A stretch of DNA of 51,014 nucleotides from Nemertoderma westbladi (GCA_032718475.1 JAUCBJ010006771.1:1-51014); one strand, 5' to 3'; numbered from the stretch's first letter, positions 10,088 through 21,861 are shown. The notes: a model not told the origin generated them from the sequence alone. Numbers and translations are program-made.

Positions 10088-12789
10088 AACCCCGCATCGC
10101 CACAGTTCAAATAGTTCGGTGGCGACCCCCCTCGCTCTCTCACTCGCCAGTTCTCCCTGACAGTCAGTCAGTCAGTCAGTCAGTCAGTCAGTCAGTCAGT
10201 CAGTCAGTCAGTCAGTCAGTCAGTCAGTCAGTCAGTCAGTCAGTCAGTCAGTCAGTCAGTCAGTCAGTCAGTCAGTCAGTCAGTCAGTCAGTCAGTCAGT
10301 CAGTCAGTCAGTCAGTCAGTCAGTCAGTCAGTCAGTCAGTCAGTCAGTCAGTCAGTCAGTCAGTCAGTCAGTCAGTCAGTCAGTCAGTCAGTCAGTCAGT
10401 CAGTCAGTCAGTCAGTCAGTCAGTCAGTCAGTCAGTCAGTCAGTCAGTCAGTCAGTCAGTCAGTCAGTCAGTCAGTCAGTCAGTCAGTCAGTCAGTCAGT
10501 CAGTCAGTCAGTCAGTCAGTCAGTCAGTCAGTCAGTCAGTCAGTCAGTCAGTCAGTCAGTCAGTCAGTCAGTCAGTCAGTCAGTCAGTCAGTCAGTCAGT
10601 CAGTCAGTCAGTCAGTCAGTCAGTCAGTCAGTCAGTCAGTCAGTCAGTCAGTCAGTCAGTCAGTCAGTCAGTCAGTCAGTCAGTCAGTCAGTCAGTCAGT
10701 CAGTCAGTCAGTCAGTCAGTCAGTCAGTCAGTCAGTCAGTCAGTCAGTCAGTCAGTCAGTCAGTCAGTCAGTCAGTCAGTCAGTCAGTCAGTCAGTCAGT
10801 CAGTCAGTCAGTCAGTCAGTCAGTCAGTCAGTCAGTCAGTCAGTCAGTCAGTCAGTCAGTCAGTCAGTCAGTCAGTCAGTCAGTCAGTCAGTCAGTCAGT
10901 CAGTCAGTCAGTCAGTCAGTCAGTCAGTCAGTCAGTCAGTCAGTCAGTCAGTCAGTCAGTCAGTCAGTCAGTCAGTCAGTCAGTCAGTCAGTCAGTCAGT
11001 CAGTCAGTCAGTCAGTCAGTCAGTCAGTCAGTCAGTCAGTCAGTCAGTCAGTCAGTCAGTCAGTCAGTCAGTCAGTCAGTCAGTCAGTCAGTCAGTCAGT
11101 CAGTCAGTCAGTCAGTCAGTCAGTCAGTCAGTCAGTCAGTCAGTCAGTCAGTCAGTCAGTCAGTCAGTCAGTCAGTCAGTCAGTCAGTCAGTCAGTCAGT
11201 CAGTCAGTCAGTCAGTCAGTCAGTCAGTCAGTCAGTCAGTCAGTCAGTCAGTCAGTCAGTCAGTCAGTCAGTCAGTCAGTCAGTCAGTCAGTCAGTCAGT
11301 CAGTCAGTCAGTCAGTCAGTCAGTCAGTCAGTCAGTCAGTCAGTCAGTCAGTCAGTCAGTCAGTCAGTCAGTCAGTCAGTCAGTCAGTCAGTCAGTCAGT
11401 CAGTCAGTCAGTCAGTCAGTCAGTCAGTCAGTCAGTCAGTCAGTCAGTCAGTCAGTCAGTCAGTCAGTCAGTCAGTCAGTCAGTCAGTCAGTCAGTCAGT
11501 CAGTCAGTCAGTCAGTCAGTCAGTCAGTCAGTCAGTCAGTCAGTCAGTCAGTCAGTCAGTCAGTCAGTCAGTCAGTCAGTCAGTCAGTCAGTCAGTCAGT
11601 CAGTCAGTCAGTCAGTCAGTCAGTCAGTCAGTCAGTCAGTCAGTCAGTCAGTCAGTCAGTCAGTCAGTCAGTCAGTCAGTCAGTCAGTCAGTCAGTCAGT
11701 CAGTCAGTCAGTCAGTCAGTCAGTCAGTCAGTCAGTCAGTCAGTCAGTCAGTCAGTCAGTCAGTCAGTCAGTCAGTCAGTCAGTCAGTCAGTCAGTCAGT
11801 CAGTCAGTCAGTCAGTCAGTCAGTCAGTCAGTCAGTCAGTCAGTCAGTCAGTCAGTCAGTCAGTCAGTCAGTCAGTCAGTCAGTCAGTCAGTCAGTCAGT
11901 CAGTCAGTCAGTCAGTCAGTCAGTCAGTCAGTCAGTCAGTCAGTCAGTCAGTCAGTCAGTCAGTCAGTCAGTCAGTCAGTCAGTCAGTCAGTCAGTCAGT
12001 CAGTCAGTCAGTCAGTCAGTCAGTCAGTCAGTCAGTCAGTCAGTCAGTCAGTCAGTCAGTCAGTCAGTCAGTCAGTCAGTCAGTCAGTCAGTCAGTCAGT
12101 CAGTCAGTCAGTCAGTCAGTCAGTCAGTCAGTCAGTCAGTCAGTCAGTCAGTCAGTCAGTCAGTCAGTCAGTCAGTCAGTCAGTCAGTCAGTCAGTCAGT
12201 CAGTCAGTCAGTCAGTCAGTCAGTCAGTCAGTCAGTCAGTCAGTCAGTCAGTCAGTCAGTCAGTCAGTCAGTCAGTCAGTCAGTCAGTCAGTCAGTCAGT
12301 CAGTCAGTCAGTCAGTCAGTCAGTCAGTCAGTCAGTCAGTCAGTCAGTCAGTCAGTCAGTCAGTCAGTCAGTCAGTCAGTCAGTCAGTCAGTCAGTCAGT
12401 CAGTCAGTCAGTCAGTCAGTCAGTCAGTCAGTCAGTCAGTCAGTCAGTCAGTCAGTCAGTCAGTCAGTCAGTCAGTCAGTCAGTCAGTCAGTCAGTCAGT
12501 CAGTCAGTCAGTCAGTCAGTCAGTCAGTCAGTCAGTCAGTCAGTCAGTCAGTCAGTCAGTCAGTCAGTCAGTCAGTCAGTCAGTCAGTCAGTCAGTCAGT
12601 CAGTCAGTCAGTCAGTCAGTCAGTCAGTCAGTCAGTCAGTCAGTCAGTCAGTCAGTCAGTCAGTCAGTCAGTCAGTCAGTCAGTCAGTCAGTCAGTCAGT
12701 CAGTCAGTCAGTCAGTCAGTCAGTCAGTCAGTCAGTCAGTCAGTCAGTCAGTCAGTCAGTCAGTCAGTCAGTCAGTCAGTCAGTCAGTC

Positions 12790-13160
12790 AAGTCAGTCAA
12801 GTCAGTCAAGTCAGTCAAGTCAGTCAAGTCAGTCAAGTCAGTCAAGTCAGTCAAGTCAGTCAAGTCAGTCAAGTCAGTCAAGTCAGTCAAGTCAGTCAAG
12901 TCAGTCAAGTCAGTCAAGTCAGTCAAGTCAGTCAAGTCAGTCAAGTCAGTCAAGTCAGTCAAGTCAGTCAAGTCAGTCAAGTCAGTCAAGTCAGTCAAGT
13001 CAGTCAAGTCAGTCAAGTCAGTCAAGTCAGTCAAGTCAGTCAAGTCAGTCAAGTCAGTCAAGTCAGTCAAGTCAGTCAAGTCAGTCAAGTCAGTCAAGTC
13101 AGTCAAGTCAGTCAAGTCAGTCAAGTCAGTCAAGTCAGTCAAGTCAGTCAAGTCAGTCAA
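12790..13160. repeat. Nine-nucleotide variant block within the microsatellite
   Basis: Every second tetramer gains an A, giving a (AGTCAGTCA)n nonamer. The extra AA recurs from 12790 to 13159 at a strict 9-bp period, about 42 copies. As nine is divisible by three, one minus-strand frame is open and reads as a poly-(Thr-Asp-Leu) string. This is a property of the repeat, not evidence of a gene. Confidence 0.95.
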
Positions 13161-15476
13161 GTCAGTCAGTCAGTCAGTCAGTCAGTCAGTCAGTCAGTCA
13201 GTCAGTCAGTCAGTCAGTCAGTCAGTCAGTCAGTCAGTCAGTCAGTCAGTCAGTCAGTCAGTCAGTCAGTCAGTCAGTCAGTCAGTCAGTCAGTCAGTCA
13301 GTCAGTCAGTCAGTCAGTCAGTCAGTCAGTCAGTCAGTCAGTCAGTCAGTCAGTCAGTCAGTCAGTCAGTCAGTCAGTCAGTCAGTCAGTCAGTCAGTCA
13401 GTCAGTCAGTCAGTCAGTCAGTCAGTCAGTCAGTCAGTCAGTCAGTCAGTCAGTCAGTCAGTCAGTCAGTCAGTCAGTCAGTCAGTCAGTCAGTCAGTCA
13501 GTCAGTCAGTCAGTCAGTCAGTCAGTCAGTCAGTCAGTCAGTCAGTCAGTCAGTCAGTCAGTCAGTCAGTCAGTCAGTCAGTCAGTCAGTCAGTCAGTCA
13601 GTCAGTCAGTCAGTCAGTCAGTCAGTCAGTCAGTCAGTCAGTCAGTCAGTCAGTCAGTCAGTCAGTCAGTCAGTCAGTCAGTCAGTCAGTCAGTCAGTCA
13701 GTCAGTCAGTCAGTCAGTCAGTCAGTCAGTCAGTCAGTCAGTCAGTCAGTCAGTCAGTCAGTCAGTCAGTCAGTCAGTCAGTCAGTCAGTCAGTCAGTCA
13801 GTCAGTCAGTCAGTCAGTCAGTCAGTCAGTCAGTCAGTCAGTCAGTCAGTCAGTCAGTCAGTCAGTCAGTCAGTCAGTCAGTCAGTCAGTCAGTCAGTCA
13901 GTCAGTCAGTCAGTCAGTCAGTCAGTCAGTCAGTCAGTCAGTCAGTCAGTCAGTCAGTCAGTCAGTCAGTCAGTCAGTCAGTCAGTCAGTCAGTCAGTCA
14001 GTCAGTCAGTCAGTCAGTCAGTCAGTCAGTCAGTCAGTCAGTCAGTCAGTCAGTCAGTCAGTCAGTCAGTCAGTCAGTCAGTCAGTCAGTCAGTCAGTCA
14101 GTCAGTCAGTCAGTCAGTCAGTCAGTCAGTCAGTCAGTCAGTCAGTCAGTCAGTCAGTCAGTCAGTCAGTCAGTCAGTCAGTCAGTCAGTCAGTCAGTCA
14201 GTCAGTCAGTCAGTCAGTCAGTCAGTCAGTCAGTCAGTCAGTCAGTCAGTCAGTCAGTCAGTCAGTCAGTCAGTCAGTCAGTCAGTCAGTCAGTCAGTCA
14301 GTCAGTCAGTCAGTCAGTCAGTCAGTCAGTCAGTCAGTCAGTCAGTCAGTCAGTCAGTCAGTCAGTCAGTCAGTCAGTCAGTCAGTCAGTCAGTCAGTCA
14401 GTCAGTCAGTCAGTCAGTCAGTCAGTCAGTCAGTCAGTCAGTCAGTCAGTCAGTCAGTCAGTCAGTCAGTCAGTCAGTCAGTCAGTCAGTCAGTCAGTCA
14501 GTCAGTCAGTCAGTCAGTCAGTCAGTCAGTCAGTCAGTCAGTCAGTCAGTCAGTCAGTCAGTCAGTCAGTCAGTCAGTCAGTCAGTCAGTCAGTCAGTCA
14601 GTCAGTCAGTCAGTCAGTCAGTCAGTCAGTCAGTCAGTCAGTCAGTCAGTCAGTCAGTCAGTCAGTCAGTCAGTCAGTCAGTCAGTCAGTCAGTCAGTCA
14701 GTCAGTCAGTCAGTCAGTCAGTCAGTCAGTCAGTCAGTCAGTCAGTCAGTCAGTCAGTCAGTCAGTCAGTCAGTCAGTCAGTCAGTCAGTCAGTCAGTCA
14801 GTCAGTCAGTCAGTCAGTCAGTCAGTCAGTCAGTCAGTCAGTCAGTCAGTCAGTCAGTCAGTCAGTCAGTCAGTCAGTCAGTCAGTCAGTCAGTCAGTCA
14901 GTCAGTCAGTCAGTCAGTCAGTCAGTCAGTCAGTCAGTCAGTCAGTCAGTCAGTCAGTCAGTCAGTCAGTCAGTCAGTCAGTCAGTCAGTCAGTCAGTCA
15001 GTCAGTCAGTCAGTCAGTCAGTCAGTCAGTCAGTCAGTCAGTCAGTCAGTCAGTCAGTCAGTCAGTCAGTCAGTCAGTCAGTCAGTCAGTCAGTCAGTCA
15101 GTCAGTCAGTCAGTCAGTCAGTCAGTCAGTCAGTCAGTCAGTCAGTCAGTCAGTCAGTCAGTCAGTCAGTCAGTCAGTCAGTCAGTCAGTCAGTCAGTCA
15201 GTCAGTCAGTCAGTCAGTCAGTCAGTCAGTCAGTCAGTCAGTCAGTCAGTCAGTCAGTCAGTCAGTCAGTCAGTCAGTCAGTCAGTCAGTCAGTCAGTCA
15301 GTCAGTCAGTCAGTCAGTCAGTCAGTCAGTCAGTCAGTCAGTCAGTCAGTCAGTCAGTCAGTCAGTCAGTCAGTCAGTCAGTCAGTCAGTCAGTCAGTCA
15401 GTCAGTCAGTCAGTCAGTCAGTCAGTCAGTCAGTCAGTCAGTCAGTCAGTCAGTCAGTCAGTCAGTCAGTCAGTCA

Positions 15477-15754
15477 GGTCAGGTCAGGTCAGTCAGGTCA
15501 GGTCAGTCAGGTCAGGTCAGGTCAGGTCAGGTCAGGTCAGGTCAGGTCAGGTCAGGTCAGTCAGTCAGGTCAGGTCAGGTCAGGTCAGTCAGGTCAGGTC
15601 AGGTCAGGTCAGGTCAGGTCAGGTCAGTCAGGTCAGGTCAGGTCAGGTCAGGTCAGTCAGGTCAGTCAGTCAGGTCAGGTCAGTCAGGTCAGTCAGGTCA
15701 GGTCAGGTCAGTCAGGTCAGTCAGGTCAGGTCAGGTCAGTCAGTCAGTCAGGTC
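15477..15754. repeat. GGTCA pentamer variant block
   Basis: Pentamers GGTCA are interspersed irregularly with GTCA tetramers, including runs of nine or more consecutive pentamers. The irregular mix contrasts with the strict nonamer block and indicates a later or different expansion history. Confidence 0.92.
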
Positions 15755-16749
15755 AGTCAGTCAGTCAGTCAGTCAGTCAGTCAGTCAGTCAGTCAGTCAG
15801 TCAGTCAGTCAGTCAGTCAGTCAGTCAGTCAGTCAGTCAGTCAGTCAGTCAGTCAGTCAGTCAGTCAGTCAGTCAGTCAGTCAGTCAGTCAGTCAGTCAG
15901 TCAGTCAGTCAGTCAGTCAGTCAGTCAGTCAGTCAGTCAGTCAGTCAGTCAGTCAGTCAGTCAGTCAGTCAGTCAGTCAGTCAGTCAGTCAGTCAGTCAG
16001 TCAGTCAGTCAGTCAGTCAGTCAGTCAGTCAGTCAGTCAGTCAGTCAGTCAGTCAGTCAGTCAGTCAGTCAGTCAGTCAGTCAGTCAGTCAGTCAGTCAG
16101 TCAGTCAGTCAGTCAGTCAGTCAGTCAGTCAGTCAGTCAGTCAGTCAGTCAGTCAGTCAGTCAGTCAGTCAGTCAGTCAGTCAGTCAGTCAGTCAGTCAG
16201 TCAGTCAGTCAGTCAGTCAGTCAGTCAGTCAGTCAGTCAGTCAGTCAGTCAGTCAGTCAGTCAGTCAGTCAGTCAGTCAGTCAGTCAGTCAGTCAGTCAG
16301 TCAGTCAGTCAGTCAGTCAGTCAGTCAGTCAGTCAGTCAGTCAGTCAGTCAGTCAGTCAGTCAGTCAGTCAGTCAGTCAGTCAGTCAGTCAGTCAGTCAG
16401 TCAGTCAGTCAGTCAGTCAGTCAGTCAGTCAGTCAGTCAGTCAGTCAGTCAGTCAGTCAGTCAGTCAGTCAGTCAGTCAGTCAGTCAGTCAGTCAGTCAG
16501 TCAGTCAGTCAGTCAGTCAGTCAGTCAGTCAGTCAGTCAGTCAGTCAGTCAGTCAGTCAGTCAGTCAGTCAGTCAGTCAGTCAGTCAGTCAGTCAGTCAG
16601 TCAGTCAGTCAGTCAGTCAGTCAGTCAGTCAGTCAGTCAGTCAGTCAGTCAGTCAGTCAGTCAGTCAGTCAGTCAGTCAGTCAGTCAGTCAGTCAGTCAG
16701 TCAGTCAGTCAGTCAGTCAGTCAGTCAGTCAGTCAGTCAGTCAGTCAGT

Positions 16750-17788
16750 CACTCAGTCAGTCAGTCAGTCACTCAGTCAGTCAGTCACTCACTCAGTCAG
16801 TCAGTCACTCAGTCAGTCAGTCAGTCACTCACTCAGTCAGTCAGTCACTCAGTCAGTCAGTCAGTCACTCAGTCAGTCAGTCAGTCACTCACTCAGTCAG
16901 TCAGTCAGTCAGTCAGTCACTCAGTCAGTCAGTCAGTCAGTCAGTCAGTCAGTCAGTCAGTCAGTCAGTCAGTCAGTCAGTCAGTCAGTCAGTCAGTCAG
17001 TCAGTCAGTCAGTCAGTCAGTCAGTCAGTCAGTCAGTCAGTCAGTCAGTCAGTCAGTCAGTCAGTCAGTCAGTCAGTCAGTCAGTCAGTCAGTCAGTCAG
17101 TCAGTCAGTCAGTCAGTCAGTCAGTCAGTCAGTCAGTCAGTCAGTCAGTCACTCAGTCAGTCACTCAGTCAGTCAGTCAGTCAGTCAGTCAGTCAGTCAG
17201 TCAGTCAGTCAGTCAGTCAGTCAGTCAGTCAGTCAGTCAGTCAGTCAGTCAGTCAGTCAGTCAGTCAGTCAGTCAGTCAGTCAGTCAGTCAGTCAGTCAG
17301 TCAGTCAGTCAGTCAGTCAGTCACTCAGTCAGTCAGTCAGTCAGTCAGTCACTCAGTCAGTCAGTCAGTCACTCACTCAGTCAGTCAGTCACTCACTCAG
17401 TCAGTCAGTCACTCACTCAGTCAGTCACTCACTCAGTCAGTCAGTCACTCACTCAGTCAGTCACTCAGTCAGTCAGTCAGTCAGTCAGTCAGTCAGTCAG
17501 TCAGTCAGTCAGTCAGTCAGTCAGTCAGTCAGTCAGTCAGTCAGTCAGTCAGTCAGTCAGTCAGTCAGTCAGTCAGTCAGTCAGTCAGTCAGTCAGTCAG
17601 TCAGTCAGTCAGTCAGTCAGTCAGTCAGTCAGTCAGTCAGTCAGTCAGTCAGTCAGTCAGTCAGTCAGTCAGTCAGTCAGTCAGTCAGTCAGTCAGTCAG
17701 TCAGTCAGTCAGTCAGTCAGTCAGTCAGTCAGTCAGTCAGTCAGTCACTCACTCAGTCAGTCAGTCACTCACTCAGTCAGTCACTCAG
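16750..17788. repeat. CTCA substitution variant blocks
   Basis: Scattered G-to-C changes turn GTCA into CTCA in clusters (about 16750-16924, 17148-17167, 17322-17468 and 17744-17788). Several clusters share the spacing CACTCACTCAGTCAGTCA. Repeated clusters suggest that blocks already carrying the substitutions were duplicated. Confidence 0.9.
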
Positions 17789-18404
17789 TCAGTCAGTCAG
17801 TCAGTCAGTCAGTCAGTCAGTCAGTCAGTCAGTCAGTCAGTCAGTCAGTCAGTCAGTCAGTCAGTCAGTCAGTCAGTCAGTCAGTCAGTCAGTCAGTCAG
17901 TCAGTCAGTCAGTCAGTCAGTCAGTCAGTCAGTCAGTCAGTCAGTCAGTCAGTCAGTCAGTCAGTCAGTCAGTCAGTCAGTCAGTCAGTCAGTCAGTCAG
18001 TCAGTCAGTCAGTCAGTCAGTCAGTCAGTCAGTCAGTCAGTCAGTCAGTCAGTCAGTCAGTCAGTCAGTCAGTCAGTCAGTCAGTCAGTCAGTCAGTCAG
18101 TCAGTCAGTCAGTCAGTCAGTCAGTCAGTCAGTCAGTCAGTCAGTCAGTCAGTCAGTCAGTCAGTCAGTCAGTCAGTCAGTCAGTCAGTCAGTCAGTCAG
18201 TCAGTCAGTCAGTCAGTCAGTCAGTCAGTCAGTCAGTCAGTCAGTCAGTCAGTCAGTCAGTCAGTCAGTCAGTCAGTCAGTCAGTCAGTCAGTCAGTCAG
18301 TCAGTCAGTCAGTCAGTCAGTCAGTCAGTCAGTCAGTCAGTCAGTCAGTCAGTCAGTCAGTCAGTCAGTCAGTCAGTCAGTCAGTCAGTCAGTCAGTCAG
18401 TCAG

Positions 18405-18470
18405 CCAGCCAGCCAGCCAGCCAGTCCGTCAGCCAGCCAGCCAGCCAGTCCATCAATCAATCAGCCAACA
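18405..18470. repeat. Degenerate CAGC/TCAA edge of the microsatellite
   Basis: The array decays into CAGC tetramers, then CCGT/CCAT variants and TCAATCAATCAGCC, immediately next to the Gypsy LTR. Degenerate edges are usual for old microsatellite borders and may mark the original seed sequence. Confidence 0.85.
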
Positions 18471-18474
18471 ATTC

Positions 18475-18809
18475 TTATTATTACAGTAATGAACCTCTCG
18501 GTTCCAACTAGTGATGGCGTCAAGGCGCCGTTAAGCTAGTCGGAAGTCGTCAATCAAATGTATGTTCCCTCAACAATGTTTACCTATGGACAGAAGGGAA
18601 GTGTTATTTACCTATGGTCAGAGAGGATTGAGTATTAAGATGTTATAACATCCGATATTTATAAACCGGTACTATACTTCATACTACATATAGATAATAG
18701 ATAATACACAAATAAACGGCACTAGCAGATAGGCCTAATCAATATACAAAGATAACAGCTACCGGTACAAAACCCAACACCAAAACCTCACAAAGACACA
18801 CCTCACACA
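18475..18809 (-). repeat. Probable 3' LTR of the Gypsy element
   Basis: Read on the minus strand it starts TGTGTGAGG directly after a purine tract. It contains a TATA-like TTTATAAATA (about 18654-18664) and runs to the microsatellite edge. The inner boundary is supported by the purine tract. The outer end is unclear because the second LTR is missing and the microsatellite may have consumed the terminus. Confidence 0.6.
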
Positions 18810-18819
18810 CTTCCCCCTC
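18810..18819 (-). promoter_or_regulatory. Polypurine tract of the Gypsy element
   Basis: GAGGGGGAAG on the minus strand sits between the integrase end (18844) and the TGTGTG start of the LTR, the position of plus-strand DNA priming in LTR retrotransposons. Confidence 0.65.
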
Positions 18820-18843
18820 AAACGAAACCACTATGAACAAGTT

Positions 18844-21430
18844 TTACATCCTGTAAATGAACAGATCGACCATCTTGTAGAATAACCACATTTGTAAATG
18901 GCCTTCACTAACCTTTCCAGGTTTATCCCACCGAGAGTTTAACTTTTTTACTGCACCTCGTTCCCGTACCAATACCATATCGCCCACCCTTGGACACCCC
19001 ATTTCTGTCCAAGGCTCTGCCCAATCAGTAACTGGTGGATTACATATTACTCCTGTAACTTGCTGCAATGGTGATGTTCCTGTAGCGTCATGTACAACTC
19101 GATTAAGTTCATATACTGCTTTATTCAAATTATCATACCAGGGACCAGACATACATCTGAGACGGTCGTTTAAAGTTCGATGGACCCGTTCACAAATGGC
19201 ATTGCCTTGCAATACCAGCTTTATCTATTATCTGCTTAAAAACCTGACCAATGAAGTTTTGACTTCTATCAGATAGCAATACACGAGGTGGGCCAAATTT
19301 ATAAACCCAGTTGTCTAAAAACGCCGCCCCAACAGTAGCAGAGTCTGTTTTAATAAGAGGTACAGCCACAAGATATCTTGTAGCATGGTCAATTATAGTA
19401 ACACCCAACTATATCCTGAGCACTGTACAGGCAATGGGCCAACCAAATCGATTGCAACAAATTCAAAGGGCGAGAATGCAGGTGCCGTCGGAAATGTTTC
19501 TGTTCGTGGATGAAATTGCTTATAACCTTTCTGGGAAGCACATACACGACATCTATTTATAATGGATTGGATATGTTTTCGCATATCACGACACCACAAA
19601 CCAAATTGTAAAACGCTCAAACGTGTCTTCTTGACCCCAAAATGCCCAGCTTCATGATACTGTGTCAAAACATCCAAAACTTCATGAGCTGGAATCACAA
19701 CACGGTTATAATAACGAATAATGCCTCCAGCAATATAATAATTTGTAGGCAATTCTTTGTTTAGAAGTTCCATTAATGCAGGATCCTTCGACTGACACTC
19801 TTCCCAGTTTGCATCCCGTATTCCTGCTACAGTAGCATAACATCCATAAGATGACATGAACTCTGGTGCCTCAGAATTGAGGGTTGAATCTATTACTGAC
19901 CGACTTAACGCATCAGCAATTACATTTTCACAACCACGGCTTTGAATAATTTCAAATCGATAGCTAGCCAGTTTATCACGCCATCGAGCCTGTCTATCAT
20001 TATGTGTCCGACCTCGAACCATACTTAACAAAGGTTTATGGTCTGTAAATACTTGAAACTCACGACCATACACATGGATGGAACTTAAGAATTGCCCAAT
20101 GCAGCGCAAAAAATTCCCTGTTAGTCGTTGAATAATGCCTCTGTGTTATGGTCTGTAAATACTTGAAACTCACGACCATACACATGGATGGAACTTAAGA
20201 ATTGCCCAATGCAGCGCAAAAAATTCCCTGTTAGTCGTTGAATAATGCCTCTGTGTTGGAGTGAGTTTATGACTAGCAAATGCCACTGGGTGCCAATTTC
20301 CGTCGCACTCCTGCGATAACACTGCCCCTATTCCAATTGAAGATGCTTCTGTTTCCAACCGAAATGGTTTTGTAAAATCAGGGAGACATAGAACCGGATC
20401 ATTCAATACACAGTTTTTCAATTCCTGGAATGCCTGTTCGCATTCTTCTGACCATACAAACTACAGCTACTGACATAATAACACATAACTTTGCTACTGG
20501 CTGATTTTGTGCTGCATATAAAGGACTAGCAATAGAAGCATATACAGGAATGAAACGGGAGTAAAAAGAGCACATTCCAGTGAAGCTCATAACCTCTTTA
20601 GGGGTAGTTGGGCGTGGATAATTGTAAATCGCCTGAACTTTCTTTGGATCAGTACGGGTGTTTCCATCTTCAACAATAAAACCAAAAACATGAACGGACT
20701 TGCGGCCAAAATAACATTTTGCAGGGTTAAGTTTTAATTGGTCATCCCGTAATCTTATAAAAATATTTTCCAATGAAATAAAATGTTCATCTAAACTTAT
20801 ATCAGGAACGAGAATGTCATCAAGATAAGGAGGTACTTTTGCAGTAGCAATGTGTGGTTTTAATGATTGTAATGTATCTTTCAATTCACGTTGAAAGTTT
20901 GGTGGTGAGTTATTCCAACCAAATGGAAGAACAGTAAATTGCCAAAGACTATCGCCTGCTTGAAATGCTGTCTTAGGGCGAGATTCCTTTGAAATCGGCA
21001 TCTGCCAATATGCAGACTGTAGATCCAGGGTTCTAATCACTTTTGCCCCAGCCAACTGATCAAGAAGGTCATCAATACGAGGAAGAGGGTGATTATCTGG
21101 AACAGTAACCTCATTACGTTTTGCGTAATTAACACAAAAACGCTTCGTAGCATTATTTTTAGGAACCAACAATGCTGGGAAGGACCATGGTGATTTACTT
21201 GGCTCCACTTCGTTCATCCGAAGCATTTTTGTAACATGTTCCATAATTTAAGCTTTTTCTTCAGGACTGCGACGATATTGGTGAAGAAAAATAGGTGCTG
21301 CATCTCCTGTTTCGATATCGAAAGAAGCAGTAGCATGAGTTCCAATGTCTTCTTCATTTCTTGCAAAGATATCAGAATATTGCCACAATAAATCACACAA
21401 TTTTTTCTGTTCAACTAAACACCAATTAGG
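18844..21430 (-). pseudogene. Gypsy pol remains: RT, RNase H, integrase
   Basis: The RT segment (21244-20399) has LDLQSAYWQ with catalytic D74 and YLDD at residues 140-143. Its N-terminus is shifted into another frame (to about 21430). RNase H is split by the 110-bp duplication; TDHKPLL and ADALSR survive. Integrase shows the HHCC zinc motif (H152, H156, C187, C190 of the 20109-19393 frame) and first catalytic Asp (D221). After a frameshift near 19400 it has the second Asp in LLSDRSQNF, and after another break near 19200 the Glu in NAICERVH. Catalytic residues are all recognisable, but at least four frame breaks make the gene non-functional. Confidence 0.88.
20036..20255 (-). repeat. 110-bp tandem duplication inside Gypsy RNase H
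   Basis: Sequence starting TTATGGTCTGTAAATACTTG recurs with a period of exactly 110 bp (20041 and 20151), essentially identical. As 110 is not a multiple of three it shifts the frame. The near identity of the copies points to a recent event or an assembly artefact. Confidence 0.95.
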
Positions 21431-21520
21431 TAATGTAAACTGTGTTAGAAACGATTCTCTTTATATATATTTGACCTTTCTGTCATCACACCACAGAATA
21501 GAATTTCCATATTTCCAAAA

Positions 21521-21847
21521 TCAATTACAATTAATTATTTTTTTCAAAATATCACGCCCAATTACAGCAAAGGAAACATTTCGAACATAAGCAAACCAGT
21601 GTTGTGATTTATGTCTATTCAAGTTTACTTCAAACAAACCATACATTGAAACTGTAAAATGTTTATTAGCTAAAGTAGAAAAATCACGGCTGGGTCCGAT
21701 GCGAAAATCCAAAGCTGCATCCCTGAATTTGTTCAAATCAGGCACAAAACTAATATCGGACCCGGTATCCACCAGAGTTTGACAAGGCTGCCTAATAACC
21801 GAGAAATAAACTAGAGTTGATTTGGCTGACAACGATGTTTTACCCAA
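21521..21847 (-). pseudogene. Gypsy aspartic protease domain
   Basis: 108-residue frame with the retropepsin active site LVDTGSD (D26-T27-G28) and the downstream hydrophobic-G-R-D motif (VIGRDIL). It normally cuts the gag-pol polyprotein as a dimer. It lies between the gag knuckles and RT in Gypsy order but is disconnected from both by stops, so it is part of the same decayed polyprotein. Confidence 0.82.
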
Positions 21848-21861
21848 ATCACTGACAGCCC

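Larger units (their letters stand above)
10158..18404. repeat. Giant tetranucleotide microsatellite (TCAG)n, about 8.2 kb
   Basis: Almost uninterrupted (CAGT)n/(TCAG)n, about 2,000 units, with local variant blocks annotated separately. On the plus strand T is always followed by C, so none of the three plus frames has a stop codon. On the minus strand TGA recurs in all frames. No ATG occurs inside. The array starts beside the coiled-coil ORF and ends at the Gypsy 3' LTR. Exact length in a living genome is uncertain because such arrays are unstable and hard to assemble. Confidence 0.97.

Noticed and set aside
12780-13160. 126-codon minus-strand ORF of pure Thr-Asp-Leu repeats
   Set aside because: It is the translation of the nonamer block of a microsatellite; no start context or flanking coding sequence supports a gene.
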